Assembly (NCBI GenBank): GCA_027605045.1
Contig: JAQFWX010000021.1
Span: 248,001 to 312,000, forward strand
DNA length: 64,000 nt
DNA from: Phallus indusiatus
Taxonomy: Eukaryota > Basidiomycota > Agaricomycetes > Phallales > Phallaceae
Reading direction: 5' to 3'
A program made the translations under genes and the position numbers. The notes below the pieces were generated by a model. That model was not told where the DNA came from, did not search any database, and saw only the letters and a list, made by a program, of their open reading frames with translations. This document shows positions 36,949 to 48,951 of this stretch, piece by piece. Every line of letters starts with the position of its first letter. The first letter of the stretch is position 1.

Positions 36949-38300
36949 TTATGGAAGGAAAGCACAAATTTGTTTTGCGGCATATACTGATATGTATATT
37001 CAATTGGAGAGAATATTCGGTACACTGATAGCAAAGTAAGGGCATCACTGGCAAGCATTGGTCATATACAAAGAGAAAATAGCGATTAAAAGGCCTAGCA
37101 CCAGGATATAGAGCCCACCAGAATCCTAGTATTTAACGAGTTTTTTCAATTGTATTGAGCTGATTTGCTCTCAATTGGCAGGCTTAAACATCATGTGACG
37201 ATGGTTTTCGTTTTGCTATTCTTTTCTTCGTATTAGTTCTTACGATCTTTCTTGGAGAGCTAAGGTGCCTTGCCCGTACATGGGCTGTGACTTCGTCTAG
37301 ACGTTTGAACCGCATTGAGCTGCATATAATATCATGGGTCGGGTCAGAGACACATCCCCAAGCGAACTATCGGTATAAACGACATACCAATACGGGCAAG
37401 GGTGTTGTTTTCCGCCATTCAACGATCGGACATGTCGCTGCCCGACTTGCTTGGATGAGAACCACTTGTTGCTAAAAATTGGAACAAAGAACCGCAATCA
37501 GTCCCTACAATCTGTATATCTCATCTTGCGCAATAAAGTCCATACCAGCTACACCAAACACCTTGTGGCCTGGACATAACTGCATCTTCTGTCCGTATAT
37601 GCTCTATAACGTCAGCTATGGAAGCGAAAGTTTTGTACGGAGAGGTACATTGGGCCAGTGTGCAGTGATATCCTGGTCCATGAGGGTTTTGCAAGGTTAA
37701 CTGAGAGACGCTTGGGGAGGTGGATGAAATATTATGGAGATCGAAGAGACCGTGGGGAAGATCTAAACCCAAATCGACACTAGTCGAAGTGAGTTTTGAC
37801 GGGTCCAAATGGAGAGAAGCCATTTGAATGACATGTCCAGGTCCATCCTGAGCTGCCATCGCATTTGACCCCAAAGAAACTTGCCATAAGGGAATGTCAT
37901 CAAGTTGGCTGTTTGAAAATTCAACACTAAAAAGTCAAGTTTATTGATATGAGAAGCACTAACACGTAATGTTCACTGGCTACTAGTAAACAGTCACGGT
38001 CGGCTATCATGAGTAGGTACATGGCCAATCATAATTTGTTCTATACTTGTTGGGGACTCACAAAATTGATGGCTCGAATAGCTATAATAGCTCGGAGGAT
38101 TACCAGCGTGTTCTTGGACGGAGTCATTGCCGCCACTCAATGTCCTTGAAACGAAGGCTGAACATCCGTTCAGTACAGAATATGAGATGTGCTCGTACAA
38201 TGAATCATTTATTCCCCAGCCATAATTATGACCTTGTTCACTGTAAGGATTGAGTCTTCCATTAAAGTTGTGATACAGTGGATTGTAAGTGGGGTGCATT
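36949..38300. repeat. segmental duplication, unit 1
   Basis: This unit matches 41384-42826 over its whole length, in the same orientation and about 4.4 kb away. It starts in the shared ATTATGGAAG(G/A)AAAGCACAAA sequence and ends at the shared GGGGTGCATTT, the zinc-finger gene start. Similarity includes the 3' flank and introns, so this is a genomic duplication and not retroposition. Confidence 0.85.
37184..38299 (-). CDS. C2H2 zinc-finger protein (copy 1 of duplicated pair)
   Basis: Exons on the minus strand are 38299 to about 38100 or 38021, then 37926-37546, 37471-37388 and 37319-37184. The last three junctions are firm. The first junction does not phase with any simple donor I tried, so a small extra exon may be missing. 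The start MHPTYNPLYHNF is shared with copy 2. The zinc-finger part has a first wide module (YHCTLAQCTS...DVIEHIRTED), a second (CSWCNKWFSSKQVGQRH) and a canonical third finger (CPYCSMRFKRLDEVTAHVRARH), then a basic tail ending SSHDV. Introns cut the second Cys codon of fingers 2 and 3, as in the gene at 9.66 kb. It is probably a nuclear DNA-binding protein. Confidence 0.75.
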
Positions 38301-39845
38301 TTGAATGAACAAATGGAGGTGGAAACTACGTATTTATAGTCAATTTGGGACTGGATGAGATATTAAATTAATGGGAATGATGGGAATGATGTAGTTTTAA
38401 GTATTTTTTAGAAGATGAGTCACTGACACGGGTGAAAAACCTCAAAATGTCACTTACAGAATGGGTGCACCGGCGGAGGTGATCCCGGCGATTGGTATGC
38501 CAAGGCAGACTGTGAGAGTGATTTTTGGATTTACTTGGTGTTTTGCCTGTTTTGATGTCATGTCGGAAACATTGTTGGATATAAATGATATTCACAATCC
38601 ATCGTTACGATGTCTTCTTCCGTCTGCCGAAAGGCTCGAACTGAATCTATACGCCGAGGAGCTTTGTTATTCAAAGTGAACAGTCAAAGCGAATCAATAC
38701 AGACTGGCATATTTAGAATCAATACAGACTGGCATATTTAGAATCAATACAGACTGGCATATTTACAATCAATACAGACTGGCATATTTACAATCAAGAT
38801 CTAATAGTGGATTTTTCATAGCAGCCAATAAACAGGTCCATACATGAGCGAGAAGCAATCTAAGAATTGGTTCATCCATTCACTGATTCATGTTGTGATG
38901 AAAGTCTTGTCTTACGAGTTCCCATTGAATGTCATCTCGGACCCTACGGCGTACGCCTCGCACAAGAATCGATGTGGCATAATATGTATTGCAAAAAGCG
39001 AGAAGGATGATAATGGCACTCCAGCCCATTCGGAACGTCAGAGAATGGGTCTCAATGACTGCCTGTTTGAGCCAATGTTAACCAAAATTTCAGAGGAAAT
39101 AAAACCTCCAGACTGACAAAAGAATGGCTGCCGTGTCATGACACTAGTCACCTTAGTATAGTTCTTTGAAGGACGCGATGAGTTATTTGTAGGATTCATC
39201 TACAATTGGTGGAGCCTGGTCCAAACCAGCCATGCGAAACCATTCGGGAACAGTCAACAAAGCACTATCTGGGAGTTAACCAGGTAATTTAGAATCTCGT
39301 TGCTTGTTTGAAAGTGGTGTCGCGGATGAGGGTCACAGGGACGGGCGTTGTTTACTACATAGAGACAAAACAAGTCACATATCACATGATTTTCTTATAT
39401 AATCAGCGGAACCTGTTCCTGAAAGGCTCACTTTCGAGCATTATAACTCGAGAATTCACAGACAAAATGCTATCGAGAAGTTGACCATAAATACTTCATG
39501 GCAGAAACTCACTAAACTTAGAAAAAAAAGTCCCAATACGTTGTATTAGCTTTACTGATCCTGACTGAAGGCATGTGATCCTGCAGCTTGGGCGCTTATC
39601 CCACTACACGGTTTTACATATTGTAACGGAACCAGAGACAAGCTTTGGTAACTAGGGCCGCCTTGAGCGGCAATCCCTGCACCAACGGAGATTGAAAAGG
39701 ACCAACACATTATTTTCTAATAAATAGTAGTAATATTCAAACTCAGATCTAACTCAACATATCTATTCTGAACTCAGATTCATCACCAGAAATTAGCCTC
39801 CGGATGGTAGGAGGGAGCCCAGCTTTGGTGCAGGGAATAAGCATG
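38301..39845. other. spacer between duplicated units, with a minisatellite
   Basis: Apart from the 25-bp tandem repeat at 38691-38790 and a frame at 38844-39116 with no recognisable domain, I see nothing here. Confidence 0.35.
38691..38790. repeat. 25-bp tandem repeat, four copies
   Basis: Four head-to-tail copies of a 25-bp unit beginning GAATCAATACAGACTGGCAT. Copies one to three begin with G, copy four begins with C, and the units are otherwise identical, which indicates recent expansion. A partial fifth copy (CAATCAA) follows. Confidence 0.95.
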
Positions 39846-40958
39846 TCATTGCTTTTGCCAGGCTTCGTCAACCTGCTGTATCCTTTCTGAAACGACGGTA
39901 GAAGGCCATATCTGCTGATACGAGGCGCAAGCACATGCAAAACCAGTATGATGATCGATGAGGATCCAACCAGTAAGTAATCTTCCTTTCGTCGCCTTTC
40001 CTTCTTGCTTTGACCTAGTAAAAATAGCTATTCTTTCCGACGTGTCCCCTGCACGCGAAATCCTCCTCAACGATTTCCTTATTATCGCGAGTACTGCAGT
40101 ATCCTTCTCCGAGTGACAATTCCGCATAGATCCATCTTTTCCTGGTGCGTGTGGCTCTTTGTAACGGAGCAGGTCTAAATCAGGGCAGCGCGAACCGAGA
40201 TTCAACACGTTCTCATTGAAATACTCATTGTTACTCTTTGGTTGCATTTTCAGTTCATCATTCTGTTGCGATTTCGGTACGTCAAGCCATCTGGATACTT
40301 TTGACAACACCACTTGATTGGCGTTACTCCTTTCTACAAGCTTGTTTCTCTGTTGCTCTAAAACCCTCGTTTCAACCGCTAGCGCATTCTCTATGGCTCG
40401 GGCGAGGCATGCATCGTGCTTCCACGTCTTGGGTATTGGGGTTTTCTTCAAGGTACGCGTTTCGTATCTAATGAAAGGCCAGTTCAAGTCTTGATTTCTT
40501 TCTGAAGACGGCGAGTCGCGAACGCGCTTCGTGAAGGCAGACGTAGTCTCTTGCAACAATAAGGGATGGCGGCTCGGCAAGCTTTTTCCCGATCCTTTCT
40601 CACAATACCATCTAAATCCAAAACGAAAACGTTCCGGGGCTTCTTTCTTTTGCGGAGAACGGGTGCTTGAATCACATACAGTCGCGCTCAACCAGGATGG
40701 CTCGTCCTCTTTGCATAGTATCCTTGCTAACCGGTAATAAACTCTGATCCCACCTCTTAAACACGTTAAATACACGACGGTGCGAACATGATAAAGAATC
40801 GCCGTGAATCCGCAAATGCTATCCAGTTTCGCCAAAATATCATCAGGGGGTCGCATCTTGTGCATGAGTTCTTCCTGGAAAAACCAAGGCAATCCCTCTC
40901 TAGACAGCGGAAAACTTTTAAACGGCGAGACTTCAAAGCAAGCAATTTCTCGTGGCAA
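39846..40958 (-). CDS. orphan open reading frame (~370 codons), family unknown
   Basis: An uninterrupted minus-strand frame of 370 codons, too long to be chance in AT-balanced DNA. It begins at a TTG just after an acceptor-like sequence (CTAATTGATGTATAG), so it is probably the 3' exon of a longer gene. Upstream, about 41340-40990, there is more open frame with protein-like composition (ESPSPMPQVTPPLAEMSQS), but I found no donor that phases with it. The duplicated unit 2 begins at about 41384, so the gene may have been truncated by the duplication. The protein is Arg/Lys/Ser-rich, with a helical segment (ARAIENALAVETRVLEQQRN) that could be a short coiled coil. No domain is recognised. Confidence 0.4.
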   Translation of the reverse strand: MPREIACFEVSPFKSFPLSREGLPWFFQEELMHKMRPPDDILAKLDSICGFTAILYHVRTVVYLTCLRGGIRVYYRLARILCKEDEPSWLSATVCDSSTRSPQKKEAPERFRFGFRWYCEKGSGKSLPSRHPLLLQETTSAFTKRVRDSPSSERNQDLNWPFIRYETRTLKKTPIPKTWKHDACLARAIENALAVETRVLEQQRNKLVERSNANQVVLSKVSRWLDVPKSQQNDELKMQPKSNNEYFNENVLNLGSRCPDLDLLRYKEPHAPGKDGSMRNCHSEKDTAVLAIIRKSLRRISRAGDTSERIAIFTRSKQEGKATKGRLLTGWILIDHHTGFACACASYQQIWPSTVVSERIQQVDEAWQKQ

Positions 40959-41383
40959 GGCTTCTTCTATACATCAATTAGCTGATCTCTGGTGCTAAGC
41001 TGAGGCTCTGGGACATCTCTGCCAGTGGGGGCGTAACTTGAGGCATAGGGCTGGGGCTCTCATTCTTAATGGCTTTTCTTGCAGTAAAACATACTTCTTT
41101 CTCTTCAGCTGACGTTTTTCCGTTTTGACTAACCGGCACGCTAGATTGAACGTTCAGCGCAAACGTGGATACAAGTGGAACCCGGTGTTTTGGCGGGTCT
41201 CTGAGCTGAGGTATCCTCCACAGGTTCGTTGATTCTTGGCATACTCTCCTAGGGACTCTGATCGATTCTCTCTTCTCTAGGGCGAGCTTTATTCGGATCC
41301 TTCGTGGAGTGCTGCTTATTTCTGGAAATAAACGCCTGAATCAAGGACTCCAGTTCGTCATGATCGTGTATAGTCTCAGTGTA

Positions 41384-42826
41384 TTATGGAAGAAAAGCAC
41401 AAAATTGTTTTGCAGTATATATTGATATGTACATTCAAGTGGAGAGGATATCCGGTACACTGATAGCGACGTAAGAGCATTACCGGCAAGCATTGGTCAT
41501 ATACAAAGAGAAAATAGCGATTATGTAAAAGGCATAGCACCAGGATATAAAGCACATCAGAATTCTAGTATTTAACGAGTTTGTTCAATTGTATTGAGCT
41601 GATCTGCTCTCAGTTGGCAGGTTTAAACATCATGCGACGATGGTTTTCGTTTTGCTATTCTTTTCTTCGTAGTTCCCACGATCTTTCTTGGAGAGCTAAG
41701 GTGCCTTGCCCGCGCATGGGCTGTGACTTCGTCTAGACGTTTGAACCGCATCGAGCTGCATATATCATGTGTCGGGTTAGAGACACAGCGTCATGATAAA
41801 CATCAGTATAATTGACATACCAATAGGGGCAAGGATACTGCTTCCCGCCGTTCAACGATCTAACATGTCGTTGTCCAACTTGCTTCGATGAAAACCATTT
41901 GTTGCTAAAAATCGGAGCAAAGAACCGCCGTCAGTCTCTACAATCCGTATACCTCATATTGCACAATAAATCCCAGCCTTACCAACTACACCAAACACCC
42001 TGGGGCCTGGACATAACTGCATCTTCCGTCCGTATATGCTCTATAACGTCAGCTATGGAAGCGAAAGTTTTGAACGGAGAGGTGCATTGAGCCAGTGTGC
42101 AGTGATATCCTGGTCCATGAGGGTCTTGCAAGGCCAACTGAGAAACATTCGGAGGCTCTTTTGAAATACTACGCAGATCGAAGAGACCGTGGGGAGGGTC
42201 TAAACCGATTTGGACATTAGTTGGAGCGGATGATGATGGCGCCATATGAAGAGAAGCCGCTTGATTGGCATGACCAGGTGAACAGCCTAAGTGTTGAGCT
42301 GCCACCGCATTTACCTCCAGATAAGTTTCCCATAAGGGAATATAATCAAACTGACTGTTATGAGACAATTCAATAGAAGAGTCCAAAGGTCATGACATGC
42401 ATTGGTGCTTTTTTGGTCACCAAAATCCGGAGAGGCCATCATTGACATACATTGTTCACTGGTTGGCAGACTGCTGTCAGCTAGCATGAGTAAAATCAGT
42501 GGCTAATTCTTCATGTTTTTCACATTCGTCAACGACTCACTAAATAGATGACTCAAATAGTTATAATGGTTCGGGAGAAAACTACTGCCATCTAAGTCGT
42601 GTTCTAGGATAGAGTTTGAGCTCCCGTCGGCACTTGCCGGACCCAACGTACTTGAAACAATGATTAAGCCCTGGTTGACGATACATAATATAGACGTACA
42701 TACGTTGAAACATCATCACGGTAGGTATAGCCGTAGCCTTGTTGGGTGTCAGAACCGAGTTTCCCATTAGATTCAGAGTCATGATATATGTATGCATTAT
42801 AGATGGGGTGCATTTGGATGAACTTG
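41384..42826. repeat. segmental duplication, unit 2
   Basis: Second copy of the duplicated segment at 36949-38300. It has diverged by many substitutions and small indels; for example, it lacks one codon in the last exon and has a 2-nt length difference in the first exon. Confidence 0.85.
41623..42813 (-). CDS. C2H2 zinc-finger protein (copy 2), N-terminal frame broken
   Basis: The 3' exons are intact and parallel copy 1: a large exon ending at 41983, then 41904-41821 (84 nt) and 41755-41623. They preserve both finger-splitting introns and all zinc ligands (CSWC-type pair, CPYC...HARARH). The first exon starts at the ATG equivalent to copy 1 (MHPIYNAYIYHD) but reaches a TAA after about 49 codons. 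Compared with copy 1 it carries a net 2-nt gain in the stretch just before the shared GTTTCAAG sequence. The downstream reading is open again in another frame. Either this copy is a pseudogene, it uses a later start, or a very short intron restores frame. Confidence 0.55.
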
Positions 42827-45320
42827 TGCCGGGTTGAGTCAAGATAAGCCTTGCAATAAATACTCTAACTTACAATAAAGATGACATTGGGAGATAATGT
42901 TCAGCCAAATGTATGTGCTTGTTGCATCAATTCATGCCCAAATTACTCCGGTACTGCCGCGGCGCCTACGAGGACTTTGTTACTGATTTGCCAGGAGCTC
43001 GAAGAGAAGGAGTTCAACTATATCATAGACTGTCAAAAAAATTTTCTCTCGTTCGGTTCAAGTCATTCATAATCGGCAGGTGATTTGCAAATTAACGATT
43101 AAATTTGAAATATTGTGCTTCTTGTCCTGACGAGCTCGATCACGAAGAATGTTGGCAACGTAAGTAAGAGAGCTAAAAAACCACTTACATCAATCCCCAA
43201 GACGTGGGAGTGTATTGAATTGAATCAATGGGTTATAGTACGGGAATTCGGTAGGAGTTACATACGTCTACCCTCGTCAATTTTGAATTGGGTCACATGG
43301 CTAACTTGGTACAGATCACTCCGAGTCTAACTTGAATTTTCCAACTGTCTACTATATTCATGGACGTAAAACTCAACTGATTGTCCGTCGAACTTTTGTG
43401 GCTGTAAGTATTCAGATAGAACACTAGTGTATTAACAAGAACTGAGCGGCCGCCGCCGCCGGTGTCTGATCGTCTGTCTCGTGAAGGTGCAGAATTCGGG
43501 GCTACCTAAATTATGAATGATAAGAAATAGCTCTCACAGAAAGCAAATTGCTTAACTGCTTGAAATGCAGCTGTGGTATATTTGAATGGGCTAAAAAGGG
43601 GATGTCCTGATCTATCAGCGCAGCGCCATTCTGGGCCGGGTTGGCAGCGCGCGCTCGTAAACAATATTTCTCCGCCGTCCGCAGTCGACTTGCTCTCATT
43701 CGGGCTCGACCAATGGGGCACGAGACCGATTTAATTATTGCGATGCCTAAGGGCACAGTCAACGATTTATGGCGCAGCCGTGAACGCGTGAACACCCATG
43801 TCTGGTTTGACAGTCCATCTATTAGTTGATCAGGTAGGCCGTAACGTGAGTAGCTAGTTGCTAGGTTTGAACATCTGATAGCTGTAAATACATTGTATAC
43901 AGTACTTAATTTTTTACCATGATTATTCAGAGTGCCAATTGCGTCCGTTGGAATGACAACGTGAGACCTTGCTGCTATTTCTGTCGATGCTTTTCCGTGC
44001 CACTATGCACTTAATCACAGATATCGGTGATGGTATCTCACCTGGACCTCTTCAACTGTGGTCACTAACATGGGTCCGAAATCAACACCAATAGAACATT
44101 ATCTGACATTTTAGCCTTTCCAGAAAGACCTTGGCTAATCAAACCAAGCATTTTCGTTCCGAGAATACGTGTTCAATAACTGTTTTCTGCGAAAATTCTG
44201 AATCCGAGTTAGTCTAGGGTAAAACCAAACTTGCTGAGCTATCTTACGGACCCTGTGCAATTTTACCGAATCGCTGGTGATCGATGAACTACCTGCGCCG
44301 AAGATGTATTATATGTCAAAACTTCATGCCAGTGCCGAGGTCAGAAGAGTAGAGTCATACCGAGTCCACCACACGCTTTAACTTGCCCAATGATTCAATT
44401 AGAGTCTAGACGGTATTGAGTCACATCACGTGAAATTGCCAGTAGCAACGGGAGGTCAAAAAAAAAAAGTCTTATGGGTGATAGATTTACCATGTCGATA
44501 GCTTGATAAATGATCTCCGGAGGGAAACGCTACTTCTTCGGATAGTGGTGGCAAGGGCTAGAAGAGCCATGGTACGAAAAGCCATGGGGAACACTGTTGT
44601 TAATCTCAGTTTGACTGACCATTATTAATGACGCACTAGTTCAAAATCCTACAGCCTGCATCCGCGCCTGGCGATCCCCTCGGTTAAGCTTCCTGTGTGT
44701 AGATTAGTGGGATGGCCGGTGTGTTGATTGGTGATGCATTGATGTGGGATTATTGTTCGACGCCCATTTTGATGTTCTTAGTCGTTTCAGGACCACATCA
44801 TCGTGGAATTCAGGAGCGATGCGAAAGTGCCATGGTCCGTATACCCACAGCATGCCAGCTGTTTCAACAGCGACGACACCGCTCGTCTGAGAACTGGGGA
44901 TGTCTCCGAGAATGGCTCCGTGACAGAAAACAGGAAAGAAGAATGCAGCATTAACCAATGGCAAGCCTGGCATGAGGTCCATTTTGCAAAACGACACCGA
45001 GCGGAGTACGAACTGGATTTACGTAAACGTTTTCAGGCTGTTTGCGCAATGGTTGCGACCTCGAAATCCCCTCTGCGCTGTTTTTATTTTTCCTTTTCGA
45101 AGAAAGGCGGATTGAAATGAAGGGTCATTGAACTTCGATTCCTTTCAATTGGGACCATTCATCACCGCATCGGCATGCACTGCAATCGTTCCCGCGATGG
45201 CCGTTCTCGTGTCAAAACCGAAGACTAGTCCCAAATAGGTTCAAATAAACACATCAAGGGTCCAATCTGGCGGCAATTGTGCCCTCCCCACTCCTTTTGC
45301 GTCTTCCTCCCATACCCTCC
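42827..45320. other. intergenic, no gene recognised
   Basis: Frames at 42881-43330, 43500-43830 and 44700-45120 show no domain or splice-consistent structure. A GC-rich knot (GCGGCCGCCGCCGCCGG) lies at 43446-43462. Confidence 0.35.
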
Positions 45321-46804
45321 ATGTACACCTTGTCAGTGGTTCTAGCAAGCGTTCTCCTTGCTACCTCGGTCAGAGCCAGCGAGGTGCGAAATCAACACAT
45401 TTACCATTCATAAAGCTTATTTTTTACTTATATGAACACAGGGCACCAACGCAACATGTACACAAGATTCATTCGTGAGTTGTTTTTTTTTTTCTCGTCC
45501 GGTAAAAACTCAAACTAACCCTGGAATAAAGCTGACGAACGATGAAGGCGTAAATCCTTGTGAACGTATGTACTTTTTTTATGATTGTAGGACAACGATC
45601 TCATGCTTAATCACCCTTCTGAGCATAGTGGCTGTTAAGTTGGAAGGTGCATGTTTCAACGACAGTGCGTCCCTGTTGTTACTATCTACTCATCGTTGAT
45701 ACTCATGCTATAGTCAGACTTCTTTTGCGGAATCTTCCAGAAGGGCAGGAATACAATGGTCCAGCACCTGACACTTCCAATACTTGCCAGTGCAGTTCAG
45801 TGACATATTCCGTGGTCATGGCTTGCGCCGCTTGTCAAGGTGGTTCTATCACTCCGTAAGCAGTGTCCAATACACGGTTTCTCCAAGTCCTGATGTATCT
45901 AATGTATCCCTGTAGCTGGCTCCAATGGAGTGCTAACTGTGTACCGGATCAGATTGCCATAGGCAGGTATGTATATTCACAACATGCTCTCTGAGATTTT
46001 CTCCCATTAATGCCTCTCTTTTAAGCTATCCGGTTCCTCTGCAAAATGTATCCGTGCCAGCCTGGGCTTTCGCCAACGTCTCTGTGAGTCTTTTTCACGT
46101 CGTGACTGCCCGGAAACCCTTCCTTATACAAACCCCGTCCTAATCGTACAGGCATCGGGTACATTCAACCCTAATGAAGCCTCAGCATCAGCGAGTTGAG
46201 CCATTCTCTCTCTTCTGCTAACATGGAAGCGGATCAGCTGATATATTTCCTTGTTTTTTAAGGTCTACCGGAGACGGTGTTGACCGCTACGCATACCAGC
46301 ACTACGACAGGAACAGGTCCCTCCAACACCGCCGCAAGCTCAAAGTCGTCAAGCCACACCGGCGCTATCGTAGGAGGCGTCATCGGCGGTCTAGTCGCAG
46401 TAGCTTTAATCTGTGTCGGTGCATTCTTTGTATACCGCCGCCATCGTAAATCGCGCCGAGATCAACCCCGATCTATTCAAGAGAAAGTCGACATGACAGG
46501 GCCCAGCTATGGATACACCACTGATTCATACAGTCTCGCACCTCCCAAATTATACGTGAGTGTCTTTCTAATACATTGAATTGCTGCCCTGACGTTGTAA
46601 ATCAATCCCTTTTTTGTTGCGTTTTTTTTTATGTTGTTGTGATATTAATGACAGGATCCCGCCGATCCGACTACGTTCCCACAGTCTCCGGCACCGACCA
46701 CGTCGAACAGTCTATGGACAGGAACGAACAGTCCACCTCCTACATCGCCAGGACACAGACACGGAAACTCCAGCGGATCATATTCAGGCTTTCCGGAGCT
46801 ATGA
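45321..46804 (+). CDS. secreted Cys-rich ectodomain plus single transmembrane helix (receptor-like)
   Basis: Ten exons (45321-45383, 45442-45474, 45532-45565, 45629-45664, 45714-45855, 45916-45966, 46026-46083, 46152-46194, 46263-46555, 46655-46804) sum to 903 nt, 300 aa, all phases matching. Residues 1-19 are a signal peptide (MYTLSVVLASVLLATSVRAS). The ectodomain has NPCE, GACFND, EYNGPAP, CQCSSVTYSVVMACAACQGG and WLQWSANC, a cysteine pattern common in Agaricomycete surface proteins of unknown function. A Ser/Thr stalk leads to the transmembrane helix (GAIVGGVIGGLVAVALICVG), followed by RRHRKSRR and a Ser/Pro-rich tail of about 100 residues. It is likely a cell-surface or wall-sensor-like protein; the ligand is unknown. 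Confidence 0.85.
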
Positions 46805-47675
46805 TCGCCTCTTTATTCTCATTCTCGCAAAACCACATCTACAATGCCCCCCCTCCGAACTGCGTTGGTTAGCGGATCTGCATTGCGTTAATATGTGATC
46901 TGGTCTGGTGATCCGTGAGAACAAAAAAATGATTTATGGATGTGTGTGTGAGAGAGATTTTGTTGTTTGTAATGTGTGTAACCCCTGTGTGTGTTTCTGT
47001 ATTAGCTACTTCTTGGTAATGAATGATGGGATTTTTTACGTACGGATTTAACGTTTTAGTTTGTTTTCCAAAAAAGCATTTCTTTAGATGTCTTTTTTTT
47101 CTATTTACTTGCGTATTTATTATCTCTGAATACAGGGATGACTTTGTTTCGTTTCGTGTTTCGTCGTTTATTTGATTTGGTGTAGGCTCTCGCGCATCTT
47201 TCGGACCCCGATTACTATTTTTGTCAACGTGAGGTGAGATTTCTCACTAACCTCTGAGATCGGCGTTTATACCACTGATTTCATCCACGGTAAGCGCGTT
47301 CTGCAGATCCATTTATTTATTTTTTGCGTCGCGTACGCAACAGATCAAGACAATAAATTTTCTGTGAAAGTGGTAAGAATAATGACACCCATATCTGAGA
47401 TAAAATAACAGGCGATAAAACTTTTTTTATTAGAACAACAATCAACATCAACATCAACATTATAAAAATACTTTCTGAGGTGCTACAGCACTTGGGCGAT
47501 GTACGGCATTTGCTGACAGCGCGTGAATTCGTAAAAAAAGACATTTGAGAGTCAGAGTAGTATGCATCAGTTCTTCCGCGACGGAACGACGCTCATGTCT
47601 CCACACGCGAAAAATAAACAATTCTTAGTTTGAAATCACTTCAAATGGGTAATAGTAGCCTGTAAGTCATACCAT
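46805..47675. other. 3' flanks between convergent genes
   Basis: Contains a short CAACAT tandem run (47443-47463). The stretch 47330-47570 resembles 59220-59400, which lies downstream of the second DUF6533-type gene. The tandem duplication of that gene therefore included its 3' flank. Confidence 0.55.
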
Positions 47676-48542
47676 TCAGCCCGGCTGGATATCGATGTCC
47701 ATAGCAGATCCGGTGGAATTTTCGTGTTTAAAGTCCTCATTTCCTTCACCTTCCACGTTGCCTGTATTCCGACTCTCAGGAGTGGCGAGCTCCACAAGAA
47801 GAGATTGATTGACATGTTGAGGAACATTTGAAAAGTGGAGTGTTGGTAAAGACACATGGTTATTAGCTTCGATTTTAGCGCTATTGAGGTGGCGAAGATT
47901 CAATGTAAAATCGGCCACTAATATGGCTGACAGACTGGCAGTTGAGTAGATCAATATGGCGAGTGCTCTGAAATGCTACTGGCGGAAAAAAATATTGGTC
48001 TCACGTGTTTTGAAAAGCAAGCACACTTGCAGTTGCTGCGATAACAGTGAATGAGGTCTATCGATGGTTGAGTGATATACGAAAGAATATCTTGGAGTAC
48101 ATTTACATTTGAAATTGGAACCTAGAAATGAATTTTATTTCAATGGCTACATTAGTTTCATGTAATACGTACTATTGATATGATTGAATTGGCAACATTA
48201 ATCACAATGACAAAGCTTGTGAAAACGGGTCAGATATGCCATGAGTGATATCAATATATATGTATTGGTACTGGAGCACTCACCAAAACCTTGAAATATC
48301 TAAAGGGTATTGATCACATTTTGAACCGTTATTTCGGTAAGGTTGTCAAAAGCTTACTCTGTGTAAGAAGCACGGAAACAAGACTGCGGTCGCTTGTCTC
48401 AATCCCAGCTTCTTTTTTTTGTTTTCGTATGTCCCAGACCTTCCACATGGAAACACCGCATATAATCAGATCGGAAACAAGGCCATTGATATTCACGACG
48501 AGTATCAAAAGAAGTTTCTTAGCTGCCGTTAACCGCACCGTA
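47676..48542 (-). pseudogene. DUF6533-type seven-helix protein, 3' half (copy 1, split by transposons)
   Basis: This piece encodes the last membrane helices and cytoplasmic tail of a DUF6533-type protein. It opens after an acceptor-like GCAG with KKLLLILVVNINGLVSDLII, continues MWKVWDIRKQKKEAGIET and QSKLL, then, after introns, ILVADFTLNLRHLN and the tail motif QSLLVELATPE, ending with MDIDIQPG. The 5' half is at 57251-58020. Compared with the intact copies at 59.5 and 62.0 kb, the exon between them is absent, so the gene cannot be restored by removing the insert alone. Confidence 0.8.
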
Positions 48543-48893
48543 TGTTACGGTACGCTAGCACCTCGCCCGATTATTCGATCTTTTCGATTTCTTTCGATTT
48601 CATTTCGTGTTTCGATTTCCTTCATTTCCTGTATTCCGCCGTTTCCACTATTTTCATCGTTTTCTCGATTTTTTGATCTCTTCGATCTACTCCGATTTCT
48701 GTTGTATCTCCTCGGATCCCATGGAGATCAGTCGGGCGCCTCGGACTCTGTACTTATATGCGTTTTCCCTAGAGGGGGATGCCTAAGCTTGTTCTCTTAG
48801 GTTTTCCCTCCTCTAGGTGAGTAGTTAGTCGATGCCCCTCAATAGATCTTAGGTTTTCCCTCCTCTAGGTGTGTGCCCTGAGTCGCCCTAACA
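48543..48893 (+). repeat. LTR family B, left copy
   Basis: 351 bp, TGTTACGG...CCTAACA, with about 85-90% identity by eye to the reverse complement of 58037-58388. It contains a TATA-like CTTATATGCG followed about 30 bp later by AAGCTTGTTCTCTTAGG, the motif also found in family A. No target-site duplication flanks it (CCGTA against TGGGC), so its right flank was probably lost by recombination. Confidence 0.75.
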
Positions 48894-48951
48894 TGGGCTA
48901 TCTCTACCAATAGCGCTCAGGTGCTATATCTACCAATAGGAAGGAAGGCAG
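48894..48951. repeat. fragment of an older LTR (family D, left piece)
   Basis: Short sequence between LTR B and solo LTR A1. It continues, after the A1 insertion, at 57033-57250, which ends in ...GTACCCTGACA, the reverse of an LTR start. Assigned only because both pieces flank A1. Confidence 0.35.
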
